Positions 26,344 to 36,097 are shown, counted from the stretch's first letter. The stretch: 64,000 nt of DNA from CAIWHR01 sp963726765 (GCA_963726765.1 CAVSDH010000006.1:576319-640318); one strand, 5' to 3'. Made by a program: numbers and translations. The notes: generated by a model not told the origin, from the sequence alone.

Positions 26344-28122
26344 ATGCCCAAGATGAGAGCCATCGACGCTGCCGTCCACGTGCTGGAGCGCGAAGGCGTG
26401 ACCACCGCGTTCGGCGTCCCCGGCGCCGCGATCAACCCGCTGTACTCGGCGCTGAAGGCGCGCGGCAGCATCGCACATGTGCTCGCACGCCACGTCGAAG
26501 GCGCGTCGCACATGGCCGAGGGCTACACGCGCGCAGTCGCCGGTAATATCGGTGTGTGCATCGGCACGTCGGGGCCCGCCGGCACCGACATGATCACCGG
26601 ACTCTACTCCGCGCAGGCGGACTCGATCCCGATCCTATGCATCACCGGGCAGGCACCGCGCGCACGGCTGTACAAGGAGGACTTTCAGGCCGTCGACATC
26701 GAGTCGATCGCGAAACCCGTCACCAAGTGGGCGGTGACCGTGCGCGAGCCGGCTCAGGTGCCGCGCGCGTTCCAGCAGGCGTTCCACCTGATGCGCTCGG
26801 GTCGTCCCGGGCCGGTGCTGATCGACCTGCCGTTCGACGTGCAGGTCGCCGAGATCGAGTTCGATCCCGACACGTATGAACCGCTGCCGGTGTACAAGCC
26901 CGCGGCGTCGCGCCGGCAGATCGAAAAGGCGATGACGATGCTAAACGATGCGGAGCGACCGCTGATCGTCGCCGGCGGAGGGATCATCAACGCCGATGCT
27001 TCGGATCTGCTCGTCGAGTTCGCCGAGTTGACCGGCGTGCCGGTGATCCCGACGCTGATGGGCTGGGGGGCGATTCCCGACGATCATCCGCTGATGGCCG
27101 GCATGTGCGGCCTGCAGACGTCGCACCGCTACGGCAACGCGACGATGCTCGCGTCCGATTTCGTGCTCGGCATCGGCAACCGCTGGGCCAATCGGCACAC
27201 CGGGTCGGTCGACGTCTACGCGAAAGGACGCAAATTCGTCCACGTCGACATCGAGCCCACGCAGATCGGCCGTGTGTTCGCGCCTGACTACGGTATCGTC
27301 TCCGACGCGAAGGCCGCTCTCGAGCTCTTCGTCGCCGTGGCGCGAGAGTGGAAAGCCGCCGGCAGGCTCAAGGACCGCAGCGCGTGGGTCGGAGAGTGCC
27401 GCGAGCGAAAGCGCACGATGTTGCGCAAGACCAACTTCGACAACGTGCCGATGAAGCCGCAGCGGGTGTATCAGTGCCTCAACCGCGCGTTCGACGACCA
27501 CGACACGTGCTATGTCACGACGATCGGCCTCTCGCAGATCGCCGCGGCCCAGTTCCTTCACGTCTACAAGCCACGCCACTGGATCAACTGTGGACAGGCG
27601 GGCCCGCTCGGCTGGACGATTCCCGCAGCGCTCGGCGTCCGTGTCGCCGATCCCACGCGCCGGATCGTCGCTCTATCCGGCGACTACGATTTCCAGTTCA
27701 TGATCGAGGAACTCGCGGTCGGAGCGCAATTCAAGCTTCCGTATATTCACATTCTCGTCAACAATTCGTACCTCGGGCTGATCCGGCAGTCGCAGCGCGG
27801 CTTCGAGATGGACTACTGCGTCCAGCTGGGCTTCGACAACATCAACGCGCCCGAACTCGGAGGCTATGGTGTTGACCACCTGAAAGTCGTCGAAGGACTG
27901 GGTTGCAAGGCCATCCGCGTGCAGAAGCAGGAAGAGATCGACCCGGCGATCCAGCAGGCGGAGAAATGGATGGCGCAGTACAACGTGCCCGTCGTGATCG
28001 AGATCATCCTCGAGCGGGTCACGAACATCGCGATGGGCACCGAAATCGACAACATCGTCGAGTTCGAGGAACTTGCGAAGGGCAAGGAAGACGCGCCCAC
28101 GGCCGTTGCGCTGCTCGATTGA
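26344..28122 (+). CDS. gcl: glyoxylate carboligase (tartronate-semialdehyde synthase)
   Basis: Thiamine-diphosphate enzyme (592 aa) joining two glyoxylates to tartronate semialdehyde with loss of carbon dioxide. The N-terminus, MRAIDAAVHVLEREGVTTAF, is the classic Gcl start. It carries GVPGAAINPLYSALKA near residue 28, GTSGPAGTDMITGLYSAQAD near 80, and the ThDP-binding LSGDYDFQFMIEELAVGAQF near 445. The length matches E. coli Gcl (593). A GAGGAGAG ribosome site precedes the ATG. It opens a gcl-hyi-glxR-gck operon carrying glyoxylate carbon to glycerate; gcl to hyi spacing is 19 nt. Confidence 0.97.
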   Translation: MPKMRAIDAAVHVLEREGVTTAFGVPGAAINPLYSALKARGSIAHVLARHVEGASHMAEGYTRAVAGNIGVCIGTSGPAGTDMITGLYSAQADSIPILCITGQAPRARLYKEDFQAVDIESIAKPVTKWAVTVREPAQVPRAFQQAFHLMRSGRPGPVLIDLPFDVQVAEIEFDPDTYEPLPVYKPAASRRQIEKAMTMLNDAERPLIVAGGGIINADASDLLVEFAELTGVPVIPTLMGWGAIPDDHPLMAGMCGLQTSHRYGNATMLASDFVLGIGNRWANRHTGSVDVYAKGRKFVHVDIEPTQIGRVFAPDYGIVSDAKAALELFVAVAREWKAAGRLKDRSAWVGECRERKRTMLRKTNFDNVPMKPQRVYQCLNRAFDDHDTCYVTTIGLSQIAAAQFLHVYKPRHWINCGQAGPLGWTIPAALGVRVADPTRRIVALSGDYDFQFMIEELAVGAQFKLPYIHILVNNSYLGLIRQSQRGFEMDYCVQLGFDNINAPELGGYGVDHLKVVEGLGCKAIRVQKQEEIDPAIQQAEKWMAQYNVPVVIEIILERVTNIAMGTEIDNIVEFEELAKGKEDAPTAVALLD

Positions 28123-28141
28123 TGCGTACGGAGAAAGCGCG

Positions 28142-28921
28142 ATGACGAGGCTTGCCGCCAACCTGACGATGATGTTCAACGAGGTCGATTTTCCCGACCG
28201 CTTCGGCGCCGCCGCGAAAGCGGGCTTCAACGGTGTCGAGTACCTCTTCCCGTACGCCTACCCTAAGGAGCAGCTGGCCGAGCTCCTCCTCACGCACAGG
28301 CTGACGCAGGTGCTGCACAACCTGCCGGCCGGCGACTGGGCGGGCGGCGAGCGCGGCATCGCGTGCCTGCCGGATCGCGTCGGCGAATTCGAGGACGGCG
28401 TGGGCCGCGCAATCGACTACGCGACCGCGCTGGGCTGCACGCAGGTCAACTGCCTTTCCGGCATCGCGCCGTCCGGCGCCGACCCCGAAAAAATACGATC
28501 GACGTTCGTTGCAAACCTGCGTTTCGCCGCGGACAAGCTGGCGCGGGCCGGGATCAGGCTGCTGATCGAGCCGATCAACACGTTCGACATTCCCGGCTTC
28601 TTCCTCGCGCGGACAAGGCAGGCGCTCGACCTGATCCGCGATACCGGTTCGACGAACCTGTTCGTCCAGTACGACATCTACCATATGCAGCGGATGGAGG
28701 GCGAGCTCGCGAATACGATTCAAAGGAACCTGGCGCAGATCGCGCATCTGCAGCTCGCCGACAATCCGGGACGGAACGAACCCGGCACGGGCGAAATCAA
28801 CTACCGCTTCCTGTTCGGCCATCTCGATGCGATCGGCTATGACGGTTGGATCGGGTGCGAGTACAAGCCGAAAGGGAGCACGATCGACGGTCTCGGCTGG
28901 CGCGCGACGCACGGCGTGTAA
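28142..28921 (+). CDS. hyi: hydroxypyruvate isomerase
   Basis: TIM-barrel isomerase (259 aa) interconverting hydroxypyruvate and tartronate semialdehyde. LAANLTMMFNEVDFPDRFGA at the N-terminus, LIEPINTFDIPGFFLARTRQ near residue 142, and a metal-ligand region QLADNPGRNEPGTGEINYRF near 204 match Hyi. GGAG lies 7 nt before the ATG. It sits between gcl and the reductase gene, the usual context of hyi. Confidence 0.94.
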   Translation: MTRLAANLTMMFNEVDFPDRFGAAAKAGFNGVEYLFPYAYPKEQLAELLLTHRLTQVLHNLPAGDWAGGERGIACLPDRVGEFEDGVGRAIDYATALGCTQVNCLSGIAPSGADPEKIRSTFVANLRFAADKLARAGIRLLIEPINTFDIPGFFLARTRQALDLIRDTGSTNLFVQYDIYHMQRMEGELANTIQRNLAQIAHLQLADNPGRNEPGTGEINYRFLFGHLDAIGYDGWIGCEYKPKGSTIDGLGWRATHGV

Positions 28922-28951
28922 ATTCAAACGGACAACGCGGGGGACGACAGC

Positions 28952-29852
28952 ATGGCGGATATCGGTTTCATCGGGCTTGGCATCATGGGTTCGCCGATGG
29001 CGGGGCAGCTCATCAAGGGTGGCCATCGCGTGCACCTTTGCAGCCGCAGGGGCGCACCGCAGGCGACTCGTCGATGCGGGGGGCATTCCCTGCGCGAGCC
29101 CGAAGGAAGTCGCGCAGAAGTCGGAGGTCGTCATCACCATGGTGCCGGACACGCCGGACGTCGAGGCCGTGCTGTTCGGCGAGAACGGCGTCGCCCGGGG
29201 ACTCACCGCGGGCAAGGCGGTCGTGGACATGAGCTCCATATCGCCGCTCGCGACCAAGGTGTTCGCGCAGAAGATCGCAACACTCGGCTGCGACTACCTC
29301 GATGCGCCGGTGTCGGGCGGCGAAGTCGGCGCCAAGGCCGCCTCGCTCACGATCATGGTCGGCGGCGCCGAAGCCGCATTCGCGCGCGTCAAGCCCCTGT
29401 TCGAGCTGATGGGCAAGAACATCACGCTGGTCGGCGGCGTCGGCGACGGACAGACGACCAAGGTCGCCAACCAGATCATCGTCGCGCTGACCATCGAAGC
29501 CGTGGGCGAAGCGCTGCTCTACGCGGCGAAGGCAGGCGCCGACCCCGCGAAGGTGCGCCAGGCGCTGATGGGCGGATTCGCCTCGTCGCGGATCCTCGAA
29601 GTTCACGGTGAACGGATGGTGAAGCGCACGTTCAACCCGGGCTTTCGCATCGCGCTTCATCAGAAGGACCTGAACCTTGCGTTATCGACCGGGCGAGAAC
29701 TTGGCGTCTCGCTGCCGAACACCGCGACTGCGCAGGAACTGTTTAACGCGTGCGCCGCGAACGGCTACGGCGCGCTCGACCATTCGGCGCTCGTCCGCGC
29801 GCTCGAGAAGCTCGCCAACTTCGAGATCGGCGGCAAGCCCCCGGTCCACTGA
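28952..29852 (+). CDS. glxR: tartronate semialdehyde reductase (single frame shift)
   Basis: NAD(P)-dependent beta-hydroxyacid dehydrogenase reducing tartronate semialdehyde to D-glycerate. The N-terminal Rossmann motif is IGFIGLGIMGSPMAGQLI. After LCSRRGAPQ the frame is lost; removing one base near 29061-29067 continues as R-L-V-D-A-G-G-I-P-C-A-S-P. The catalytic-region DAPVSGGEVGAKAASLTIMV and the Lys-bearing KVANQIIVALTIEAVGEALL then follow, and the protein ends GGKPPVH. The corrected length is 299 aa, standard for GarR/GlxR. A GGGGGA ribosome site precedes the start. Confidence 0.9.
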
Positions 29853-29870
29853 CAGCCGCCCGGTTCCCCG

Positions 29871-31150
29871 ATGTCCGTCGAGCGCGCCCTGCTGCGCAGC
29901 ATGTTCGATGCGGCGATCGCCGCCGCGCAGCCGGCGCATTGCGTTGCCGCCGCATCTGCCGCCGCCGCCGCGCGGCCGGCTGCTGGTGATCGGTGCAGGC
30001 AAGGCGTCGGCCGCAATGGCCCGCGCGGTCGAGGACCATTGGAAAGGACCGCTTTCCGGCATCGTCGTCACCCGCTACGGATACGGCGTGCCATGCCGGC
30101 GCATCGAAGTCGTCGAAGCCGCGCATCCGGTACCGGATGCAGCGGGACTCGCCGCAACGCGGCGCATTCGCGACCTGGTGTCGGGACTCGGGGCCGACGA
30201 CACGGTGCTCTGCCTCGTTTCCGGCGGCGGTTCGTCACTGCTCACGCTGCCCGATCGACGGCCTCACGCTGGAAGACAAGCAGGCGGTCAGCAAGGCACT
30301 GCTCAAGTCGGGGGCGACGATCAGCGAAATGAACATCGTGCGTCGGCATCTCTCCGCGATCAAGGGCGGGCGGCTCGCCGCCGCGTGCCATCCGGCGAAA
30401 GTCGTCACGCTGCTCATCTCCGATGTTCCGGGCGACAATCCGATGGACATCGCCTCGGGGCCGACGGTGCCGGACTCCACGACCTGCGCCGACGCGCTGT
30501 CCATTCTCCGACGCTACGCGATTGCCGTCCCGGACCGGGTGACCGACGTGCTCGAAAGCGGTCGCGGAGAATCGGTCAAACCCGGCGATCCGCGCCTCGC
30601 GGGAATCGACACGCGCATGGTCACCTCGCCGCGTTTGGCGCTCGAGGCCGCGGCAAAGATCGCGCACGAGGCGGGCGTTGCGCCGGCGATCCTCGGCGAC
30701 GCCATCGAAGGCGAGGCGCGCGACGTCGGCAAGGTGATGGCCGGCATCGCGCTGGAGGTGGCGCGGCGCGGGCGTCCGTTCGCGCCACCCTGCGTGCTGC
30801 TCTCCGGCGGCGAGACCACCGTGACCGTGCGCGGCAACGGCCGTGGCGGACGCAACGTCGAATTCCTGCTGTCGCTCGCCGTCGCGCTCAATGGCGAGGC
30901 GGGCATCCACGCGATCGCCGGCGACACCGACGGCGTCGACGGCATGGAGGAAATCGCCGGAGCCGTTCTCGCGCCCGACACGCTCGCCCGCGCCTGGGCG
31001 AAGGGCATCAAGCCGCGCGACGCGCTGGACCGCAACGACGGCCACGGGTTCTTCGAGGCGCTGGGCGATTCGCTCGTCACCGGGCCGACGCTCACGAACG
31101 TAAACGACTTTCGGGCGATCCTCGTGAGCGCCGGCAACGGTAAGGCATGA
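29871..31150 (+). CDS. glycerate kinase, class II (two frame shifts)
   Basis: D-glycerate 2-kinase of the GckA/TtuD (MOFRL) family, producing 2-phosphoglycerate. It starts 18 nt after the reductase gene. Domain landmarks are LLVIGAGKASAAMARAVEDH (about residue 45), VSGGGSSLLTLP (near 122), NIVRRHLSAIKGGRLA (near 155) and DVPGDNPMDIASGPTVPD (near 186). The C-terminal MOFRL domain has LLSGGETTVTVRGNGRGGRN (near 308) and AIAGDTDGVDG. Two single-base removals, near 29950-29952 and in the CCC at 30250-30252, give a continuous 425-aa protein. The product type is clear; the symbol (gckA or ttuD) depends on convention. Confidence 0.88.
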
Positions 31151-31298
31151 CGACCGCATCCACGCGCGGCAGGCGAGACGCCGGCGACTCCGTCGTCGGG
31201 GCGAACGCCGAACGCCGGACGGCGCCGGCTCGATCGCACCGACGCCGCGACACTTAGGTAACATCGCCGCTCGCGCGATGGGTTATCGGGGAGCAACG

Positions 31299-32532
31299 AT
31301 GCGCTTCGGAACGGAACTGATGCACCAGGCCGACGCCCTCGCCCAGTTCAGCGAGGACGCTCCGCAAATCACGCGCACCTACCTCAGTCCGCAGCACAAG
31401 CAGGCGGGCGACTACCTGATCGCCTCATGCGGCGACGCCGGCATGTCGGCCGGCTACGATGCGCTCGGCAACATCGTCGGGCGCTACGAGGCCGTCCGTC
31501 CGGATGCGCCCGTGGTCATGACCGGATCGCACCAGGACAGCGTCCGCAATGCCGGAAAATACGACGGATTGTTCGGGATCATCACCGCGATCGCATGTGT
31601 CAGGGATCTTCATGACCGCGGCGTGCAGGCTCCCCTACACGCTCGAGATCGTCGGTTTCGGCGACGAGGAAGGCGTGCGCTTTGGCGCCACGCTGATCGG
31701 GAGCAAGGCCATGGCCGGAAGATTCGATCCGGCATGGCTCGACAAGACTGACGACAGGGGCGTCACGATGCGCCAGGCGCTCGTCGCCTTCGGCGGCGAT
31801 CCGGAACGATGGAAAGCGGTCGACCGTCGCGGCAAGGGCGTGGTCGCCTACGTCGAGTCGCACATCGAGCAGGGACCGGTGCTGTTGAACGACGGGTCTG
31901 CCCGGTAGGCGTCGTCACTGCGATCGCCGGCGCGTCGCGCCTCAACGTGCGCGTCACCGGGCTCGCCGGGCACGCCGGCACCGTGCCGATGGGGTCGCGG
32001 AAGGACGCACTCGCCGCGGCCTGCGAGATGGTGCTGTTCGTCGAACGCCATTGCGAGAGCAACGTCGGGCTCGTGGGAACCGTCGGCAAGATGTCGGTGC
32101 TTCCCGGAGCGGTCAACGTGATCCCGCAGGACGTCGCGTTCACGATCGACGTCCGTTCGGGCGACGACTCGGCTGCGCCGCGCGGCCATTGCGGCGATCC
32201 GCACGGGCTGCGCGGAAATCGCGCAGCGCAGAAACGTGAAATTCGACGCCGCCGATCTCTGTTACCGCCGACGCGGCGCCCTGCGACGCCAGCTGCAGGA
32301 TGCGTTCGCGCAAGCCATCGCCGCGCATCGTCTCCCGTTGCGTCATCTGCCGAGCGGCGCGGGTCACGACGCGATGGAGTTCCCGGCGGTCGCACCCACG
32401 GCGATGCTGTTCGTCCGCTGCGGCAACAACGGCATCAGCCACCATCCCGACGAAACGATGACGGCGGAGGATGCCGAGGTCGCGACATCGGTGCTTCTGC
32501 ACTTCTTCGAGAATTACCGACCGCCGAAGTAA
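31299..32532 (+). CDS. Zn-dependent allantoate/ureidoglycolate amidohydrolase (several frame shifts)
   Basis: M20-family amidase of the AllC/HyuC/UAH group, cleaving ureido compounds. A GGGGAG ribosome site precedes the ATG at 31299. Visible motifs are TYLSPQHKQAGDYLIASCGD, MTGSHQDSVRNAGKYDGLFG (metal His), VGFGDEEGVRFGATLIGSKA (metal and catalytic Glu), VESHIEQGPVLL, TGLAGHAGTVPMGSRKDALA, LPSGAGHDAMEF and SHHPDETM near the end. Reading it in full needs base removals near 31626, 31897, 31902, 32171 and 32260 and one base addition near 32292, giving 409 aa, the usual length. Given PuuE upstream, allantoate is the likeliest substrate. The many indels make this the least certain sequence in the cluster, though every motif is retained. 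Confidence 0.82.
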
Positions 32533-32604
32533 ACGCTGTCCGCCTGGCGTCCGGTCGCCGTCGACCGCGCCCTGCGCACATCGTTCGCACCGAAAGGCCC
32601 TCCC

Positions 32605-33840
32605 TTGAGTCCCTACGAAGAACTCGGCCGCTGGATCGACGCACATCACGGCGAGCAGATCGAATTTCTGCGCGCGCTGGTGCGCGTACCGTCGGACACG
32701 CCGCCGGGCGACAATGCGCCGGCTGCCGAGAAGGCGGCGTCGCTGCTGGCCGGCATGGGATTTACCGTCGAGCGCCACCCGGTTCCCGAGGCGTTCCTGC
32801 TCGATTACGGAATGACGAGCGTCACCAACCTCATCGTGCGGCATCGCTTCGGCGACGGGGGCCCGACGATCGCGCTCAATGCACACGGCGACGTCGTGCC
32901 CCCCGGAGAAGGCTGGACCCGCCCGCCTTACGAGGGCGCGATCGAGAACGGAAGGATGTACGGACGCGGTGTCGCGGTGTCGAAATCGGACATCGCGACC
33001 TTTACCTACGCGCTTGCGGCCCTGCGCGCGTGCGCGGCACCCGGCGCCTGCCGTGGTGCGGTGGAGCTGCATTTCACGTACGACGAGGAGTTCGGCGGGC
33101 TTGCCGGGCCCGGTTTTCTGCTCGACAACAAGCTCACCCGTCCCGATTTCGCGATCGCCGCGAGTTTCAGCTATGCGGTGGTAACGGCGCACAACGGCTG
33201 CCTCCAGTTCGAGGTCATCGTGCACGGCAAGTCGGGGCACGGGGCGATGCCGGAAATGGGCCGCGACGCGTTCCGCGCCGGCGTGGCGATCCTGACCGCT
33301 ATCTACGCCGAAGCCGATGCGCTGAAGGCAAGGAAATCGAAAGTGGCCGGCATCGACAGCCCGACCATGATCGTCGGCCTTGTTCGGGGTGGAATCAACA
33401 CCAACGTCGTGCCCGACAAGCTGACGTTCCGGATGGATCGGCGAATGATTCCGGAAGAAGACCCCGCGGAAGTCGAGTCGCGCGTGCGCAAACTCATCGA
33501 GTCGGCCGTTGCGGGCCGCGACGGCATTCGCGTCGAGATCCGGCGGCTGCTGCTCGCCAACGCGCTGATCCCGCGCCCTGGCCACGAGAGGCTCTCCGAC
33601 ACGATCCGGCGTCACGCAAAGACGTACTTCGGCGAGGACATTCCGGCGGTAGGCGTGCCGCTCTACGCGGATGCGCGGCTCTACGGCGAGCACGGAATTC
33701 CGATCGTCATGTACGGAGCGGGCCCGCGAACGATCGCGGAATCCAACGCGAAGCGACCCGACGAGAATCTGCTGCTCGAGGATCTGCGGCGCGCGACGAA
33801 GGTCGTCGCGGCCACGGTTCACGACCTGCTCGCCGGATAA
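32605..33840 (+). CDS. M20-family metallohydrolase (ArgE/DapE-like), unknown substrate
   Basis: Predicted zinc deacylase or amidohydrolase of 411 aa. It begins at a TTG (32605) with GAAAGG upstream. Metal-site motifs are ALNAHGDVVPPGEGW (residues about 91-105), YGRGVAVSKSDIA (about 119), the catalytic-Glu FTYDEEFGGLAGPGF (about 157) and a C-terminal GAGPRTIAESNAKRPDE. The dimerisation domain has VIVHGKSGHGAMPEMG. It lacks the AllC-type signatures of its upstream neighbour, so it is a distinct subfamily. It lies 72 nt after the allantoate-type amidohydrolase in the same direction, and no ureidoglycolate lyase gene is present, which makes a role in the last ureido step a fair guess. Confidence 0.78.
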   Translation: MSPYEELGRWIDAHHGEQIEFLRALVRVPSDTPPGDNAPAAEKAASLLAGMGFTVERHPVPEAFLLDYGMTSVTNLIVRHRFGDGGPTIALNAHGDVVPPGEGWTRPPYEGAIENGRMYGRGVAVSKSDIATFTYALAALRACAAPGACRGAVELHFTYDEEFGGLAGPGFLLDNKLTRPDFAIAASFSYAVVTAHNGCLQFEVIVHGKSGHGAMPEMGRDAFRAGVAILTAIYAEADALKARKSKVAGIDSPTMIVGLVRGGINTNVVPDKLTFRMDRRMIPEEDPAEVESRVRKLIESAVAGRDGIRVEIRRLLLANALIPRPGHERLSDTIRRHAKTYFGEDIPAVGVPLYADARLYGEHGIPIVMYGAGPRTIAESNAKRPDENLLLEDLRRATKVVAATVHDLLAG

Positions 33841-33872
33841 CTGCCGACGACCGTCACCGGCAACACGTCGCG

Positions 33873-33901
33873 TGGCAATCGACGGGTCCGGGGCGTATAA
33901 T
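33873..33901 (+). promoter_or_regulatory. sigma-70-like promoter of the SYLF gene
   Basis: TGGCAA (33873-33878) and a consensus TATAAT (33896-33901) with the ideal 17-nt spacing, 84 nt before the start codon. A GAGGAG ribosome site sits at 33971-33976. Confidence 0.7.
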
Positions 33902-33984
33902 GGAACTTCGTCGCCGGCGACGCTTTCCAACACGAACCGGCGTATGCCCGATTCCCCAATTTCCCGCGCTGAGGAGATTTGTCC

Positions 33985-34671
33985 ATGCTGAAGCAATTGA
34001 TCCGATTCACAGGTATTTCGTTGTTCGTAGCGGTATCGGCCGCGCTGTTCGCGCCGGTCGCGATGGCGCAATCCGAGCAGCAGAAGCTCGTCAACGACGC
34101 CCAGAAGTCGCTGTCGAACTTCCTGCGCGATCCCCAGATGGAATGGCTGCAGCGCAACTTCGGCCGCGCGAAGGCCGTCATCATCGCGCCCGAGATCGCG
34201 AAGGCCGGCTTCATCTTCGGCGGTTCCGGCGGACGCGCGCTCGTCGTCGCCAAGGATCCGAAGTCCGGGAAGTGGGTTGGCCCGGTGTTCTACGCGATGG
34301 CGACGGCAAGCGTCGGCTTCCAGGCCGGCATCTCGGTCTCGGAAAACGTCACGCTGGTCATGACCGACAAGGGCTTCAATTCGCTGCTGGCCACGTCGTT
34401 CAAGATCGGCGGCGACGCGAGCGTCGCGGCGGGCCCGGTCGGCGCGGGCGCCAAGAGCGACATCGTCGCTGACCTCATCACGTTCTCGCGCGCGAAGGGC
34501 ATCTACGGCGGCGTGAACCTCGACGGCACCGTCGTGACGGCGAGCGACGACTGGAACCAGGCATTTTTCGGCAAGAAAGTCCTGCCGCCCGACGTCCTGG
34601 TGCGGATGGACGTCAGCAACAAGGGCGCCGACGCGCTGCTCGCGGAAGTGGCAGCCGCAGCGAAGAAGTAA
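33985..34671 (+). CDS. SYLF-domain lipid-binding protein (YSC84-like)
   Basis: Exported protein of 228 aa with a signal peptide (cleavage near A-M-A-Q, residue 25) and a SYLF/Ysc84 domain over about residues 30-228. AIIAPEIAKAGFIFGGSGGR (here the region around residues 66-85), FYAMATASVGFQAGISVSEN and FSRAKGIYGGVNLDGTVV are typical. Bacterial SYLF proteins are thought to bind membrane lipids, but their role is poorly defined. It is a monocistronic unit with a clear promoter and a terminator. Confidence 0.88.
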   Translation: MLKQLIRFTGISLFVAVSAALFAPVAMAQSEQQKLVNDAQKSLSNFLRDPQMEWLQRNFGRAKAVIIAPEIAKAGFIFGGSGGRALVVAKDPKSGKWVGPVFYAMATASVGFQAGISVSENVTLVMTDKGFNSLLATSFKIGGDASVAAGPVGAGAKSDIVADLITFSRAKGIYGGVNLDGTVVTASDDWNQAFFGKKVLPPDVLVRMDVSNKGADALLAEVAAAAKK

Positions 34672-34693
34672 GACACCGGCAGTTGCAGGCGAC

Positions 34694-34715
34694 AGGGGCC
34701 CCGTACGGGGCCCTT
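34694..34715. terminator. bidirectional hairpin terminator between convergent genes
   Basis: Perfect palindrome GGGCCCCGTACGGGGCCC at 34696-34713, extended by an A-T and G-T pair, lying between the stop of the SYLF gene and the end of the DMT transporter gene. It is followed by a mixed T-containing stretch on the plus strand. Confidence 0.7.
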
Positions 34716-34721
34716 GCCGTT

Positions 34722-35588
34722 TCAGGCGATGCGCCTCGGCCGCACGACGGCGGCCGTGCCGCAGACGATGAGCGCGCAGCCCGCGATCATCGGCCAGGTG
34801 ATCGTCTCACCCAGCAGCAGCGCGCCCCAGGTCATCCCGAACAGGGGCATCAGGAACGTGACGGTCAACGCCCGCGTCGGCCCGATGTCCGCGATGAGCC
34901 GGTAGTACAGCAGGTACGCGACGGCGCTGCACAGCAAGGCGAGCCCGAGCACGTTTGCGGCGACCGCCGGCGTGATGTCGCCGGGCGCGGGAGCGAACGG
35001 CACCAGCGGCAGCAGCACGACGCCGGCCGCGACCTGGCTCCAGCCCGCGATGGCCATCGGCTTCGCGCCCGCCGCGAATTTCTTCATGTAGATGCCGGAC
35101 GCCGCATAGCAAAGCGCGGCACCGAGGCAGGCCGCGATGGCGGCGCCGAACATCGCGTCCGGAACTACGGGCCCGGCCTTGCTCACCAGCGCGACGCCTC
35201 CCGCCCCGGCAACCAGCCCCGCGACGTTGAACGGCGTGAGACGCTCCGCGAGAAACACCGCGGAGAGCAGCGCGGCGAAGAGCGGCGTCGCCGAATTGAG
35301 GATCACGGAATACGACGCCGGAATGTGCAACGCCGCAAAGGAAAACAGCAGGAACGGAATCGCCGAGTTGACGATCCCGATCACGACGTAATGCCGGCCC
35401 TGCCCGCGCAGGTTCGCATCGAATCCGGTCGCCCGGAAATACGCGATCAGCGCGACGCCGGCGATCAGCACGCGGGACGTTGCCGTGAGGACGGGCCCGA
35501 GCACGGGCGCCAACACGCGCAGAAAGATGAACGAACCGCCCCAGATCGCGGCAAGCACCGCAAGGCGCGCGGCGTCCTCGCCCCGCAT
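34722..35588 (-). CDS. EamA/DMT-family transporter
   Basis: Ten-helix drug/metabolite transporter of 288 aa. The N-terminal LAVLAAIWGGSFIFLRVLAP is typical of the family and two EamA repeats are visible (about residues 8-135 and 145-280), each with the P-x-x-x-x-x-E-x-x-x-P-like pattern (LAERLTPF and LLGETITWP). The start at 35588 overlaps the MGMT stop (TGATG), giving the order ada/alkA fusion, MGMT, transporter. Substrate unknown. Confidence 0.85.
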   Translation of the reverse strand: MRGEDAARLAVLAAIWGGSFIFLRVLAPVLGPVLTATSRVLIAGVALIAYFRATGFDANLRGQGRHYVVIGIVNSAIPFLLFSFAALHIPASYSVILNSATPLFAALLSAVFLAERLTPFNVAGLVAGAGGVALVSKAGPVVPDAMFGAAIAACLGAALCYAASGIYMKKFAAGAKPMAIAGWSQVAAGVVLLPLVPFAPAPGDITPAVAANVLGLALLCSAVAYLLYYRLIADIGPTRALTVTFLMPLFGMTWGALLLGETITWPMIAGCALIVCGTAAVVRPRRIA

Positions 35589-36097
35589 CAGGCGGCCGAC
35601 CGCACGCGCGCGCCTTCCTGCTCGAGCGCCAGCAGCGCGCGCTTGCGCTCGAGACCGCCCGCGTACCCGGTCAGCGAGCCGTCGGACCCGATGATCCGAT
35701 GGCACGGGACCACGATCGCCAGCGGATTGCGGCCCGTCGCGGCACCGGCGGCGCGCGCACTGCCCTCGCGACCCGCACGTCGCGCGAGTTCCGCGTAGGA
35801 GATCGTGGCGCCGGCCGGCACGGTGGCTATCGCCTCCCAGACCGCGTGCTGGAACGCGGTTCCCGTCGGGGCGAGGGGCAGGTCGAAACTCCGCCGCTCT
35901 CCAGAAAAATAGGCGGCGAGCTGCGCGGCCGCGCGACGGAGCACGGGGAACGCCGGGTCCTCCACCCACGCGGGATTTCGCGGCGGCGCGTAGCGGTCGC
36001 CATCGAAGGCGATCCCGGTAAGTCCCTCGCGAACGGCGGTGAGGCGCAGGCGGCCAAGCGGGCTGTCGGTGTAGGCAAAATGCACGATCGTGTTCAT
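35588..36097 (-). CDS. ogt: methylated-DNA--protein-cysteine methyltransferase
   Basis: Single-domain O6-alkylguanine-DNA alkyltransferase of 169 aa. The acceptor Cys132 lies in VVPCHRIIG, and the HTH recognition region has PAGATISYAELARRAG. The start at 36097 overlaps the upstream Ada-AlkA gene stop by 4 nt (ATGA) and has a GGAG ribosome site. It repairs O6-methylguanine in a suicide reaction. With the neighbouring fusion it reconstitutes all Ada activities in two coupled genes. Confidence 0.94.
   Translation of the reverse strand: MNTIVHFAYTDSPLGRLRLTAVREGLTGIAFDGDRYAPPRNPAWVEDPAFPVLRRAAAQLAAYFSGERRSFDLPLAPTGTAFQHAVWEAIATVPAGATISYAELARRAGREGSARAAGAATGRNPLAIVVPCHRIIGSDGSLTGYAGGLERKRALLALEQEGARVRSAA

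Noticed and set aside
31809..34472. An 887-aa plus-strand frame across the two M20 genes
   Set aside because: It contains one genuine AllC-type segment between frame shifts and is otherwise Arg-rich shadow.
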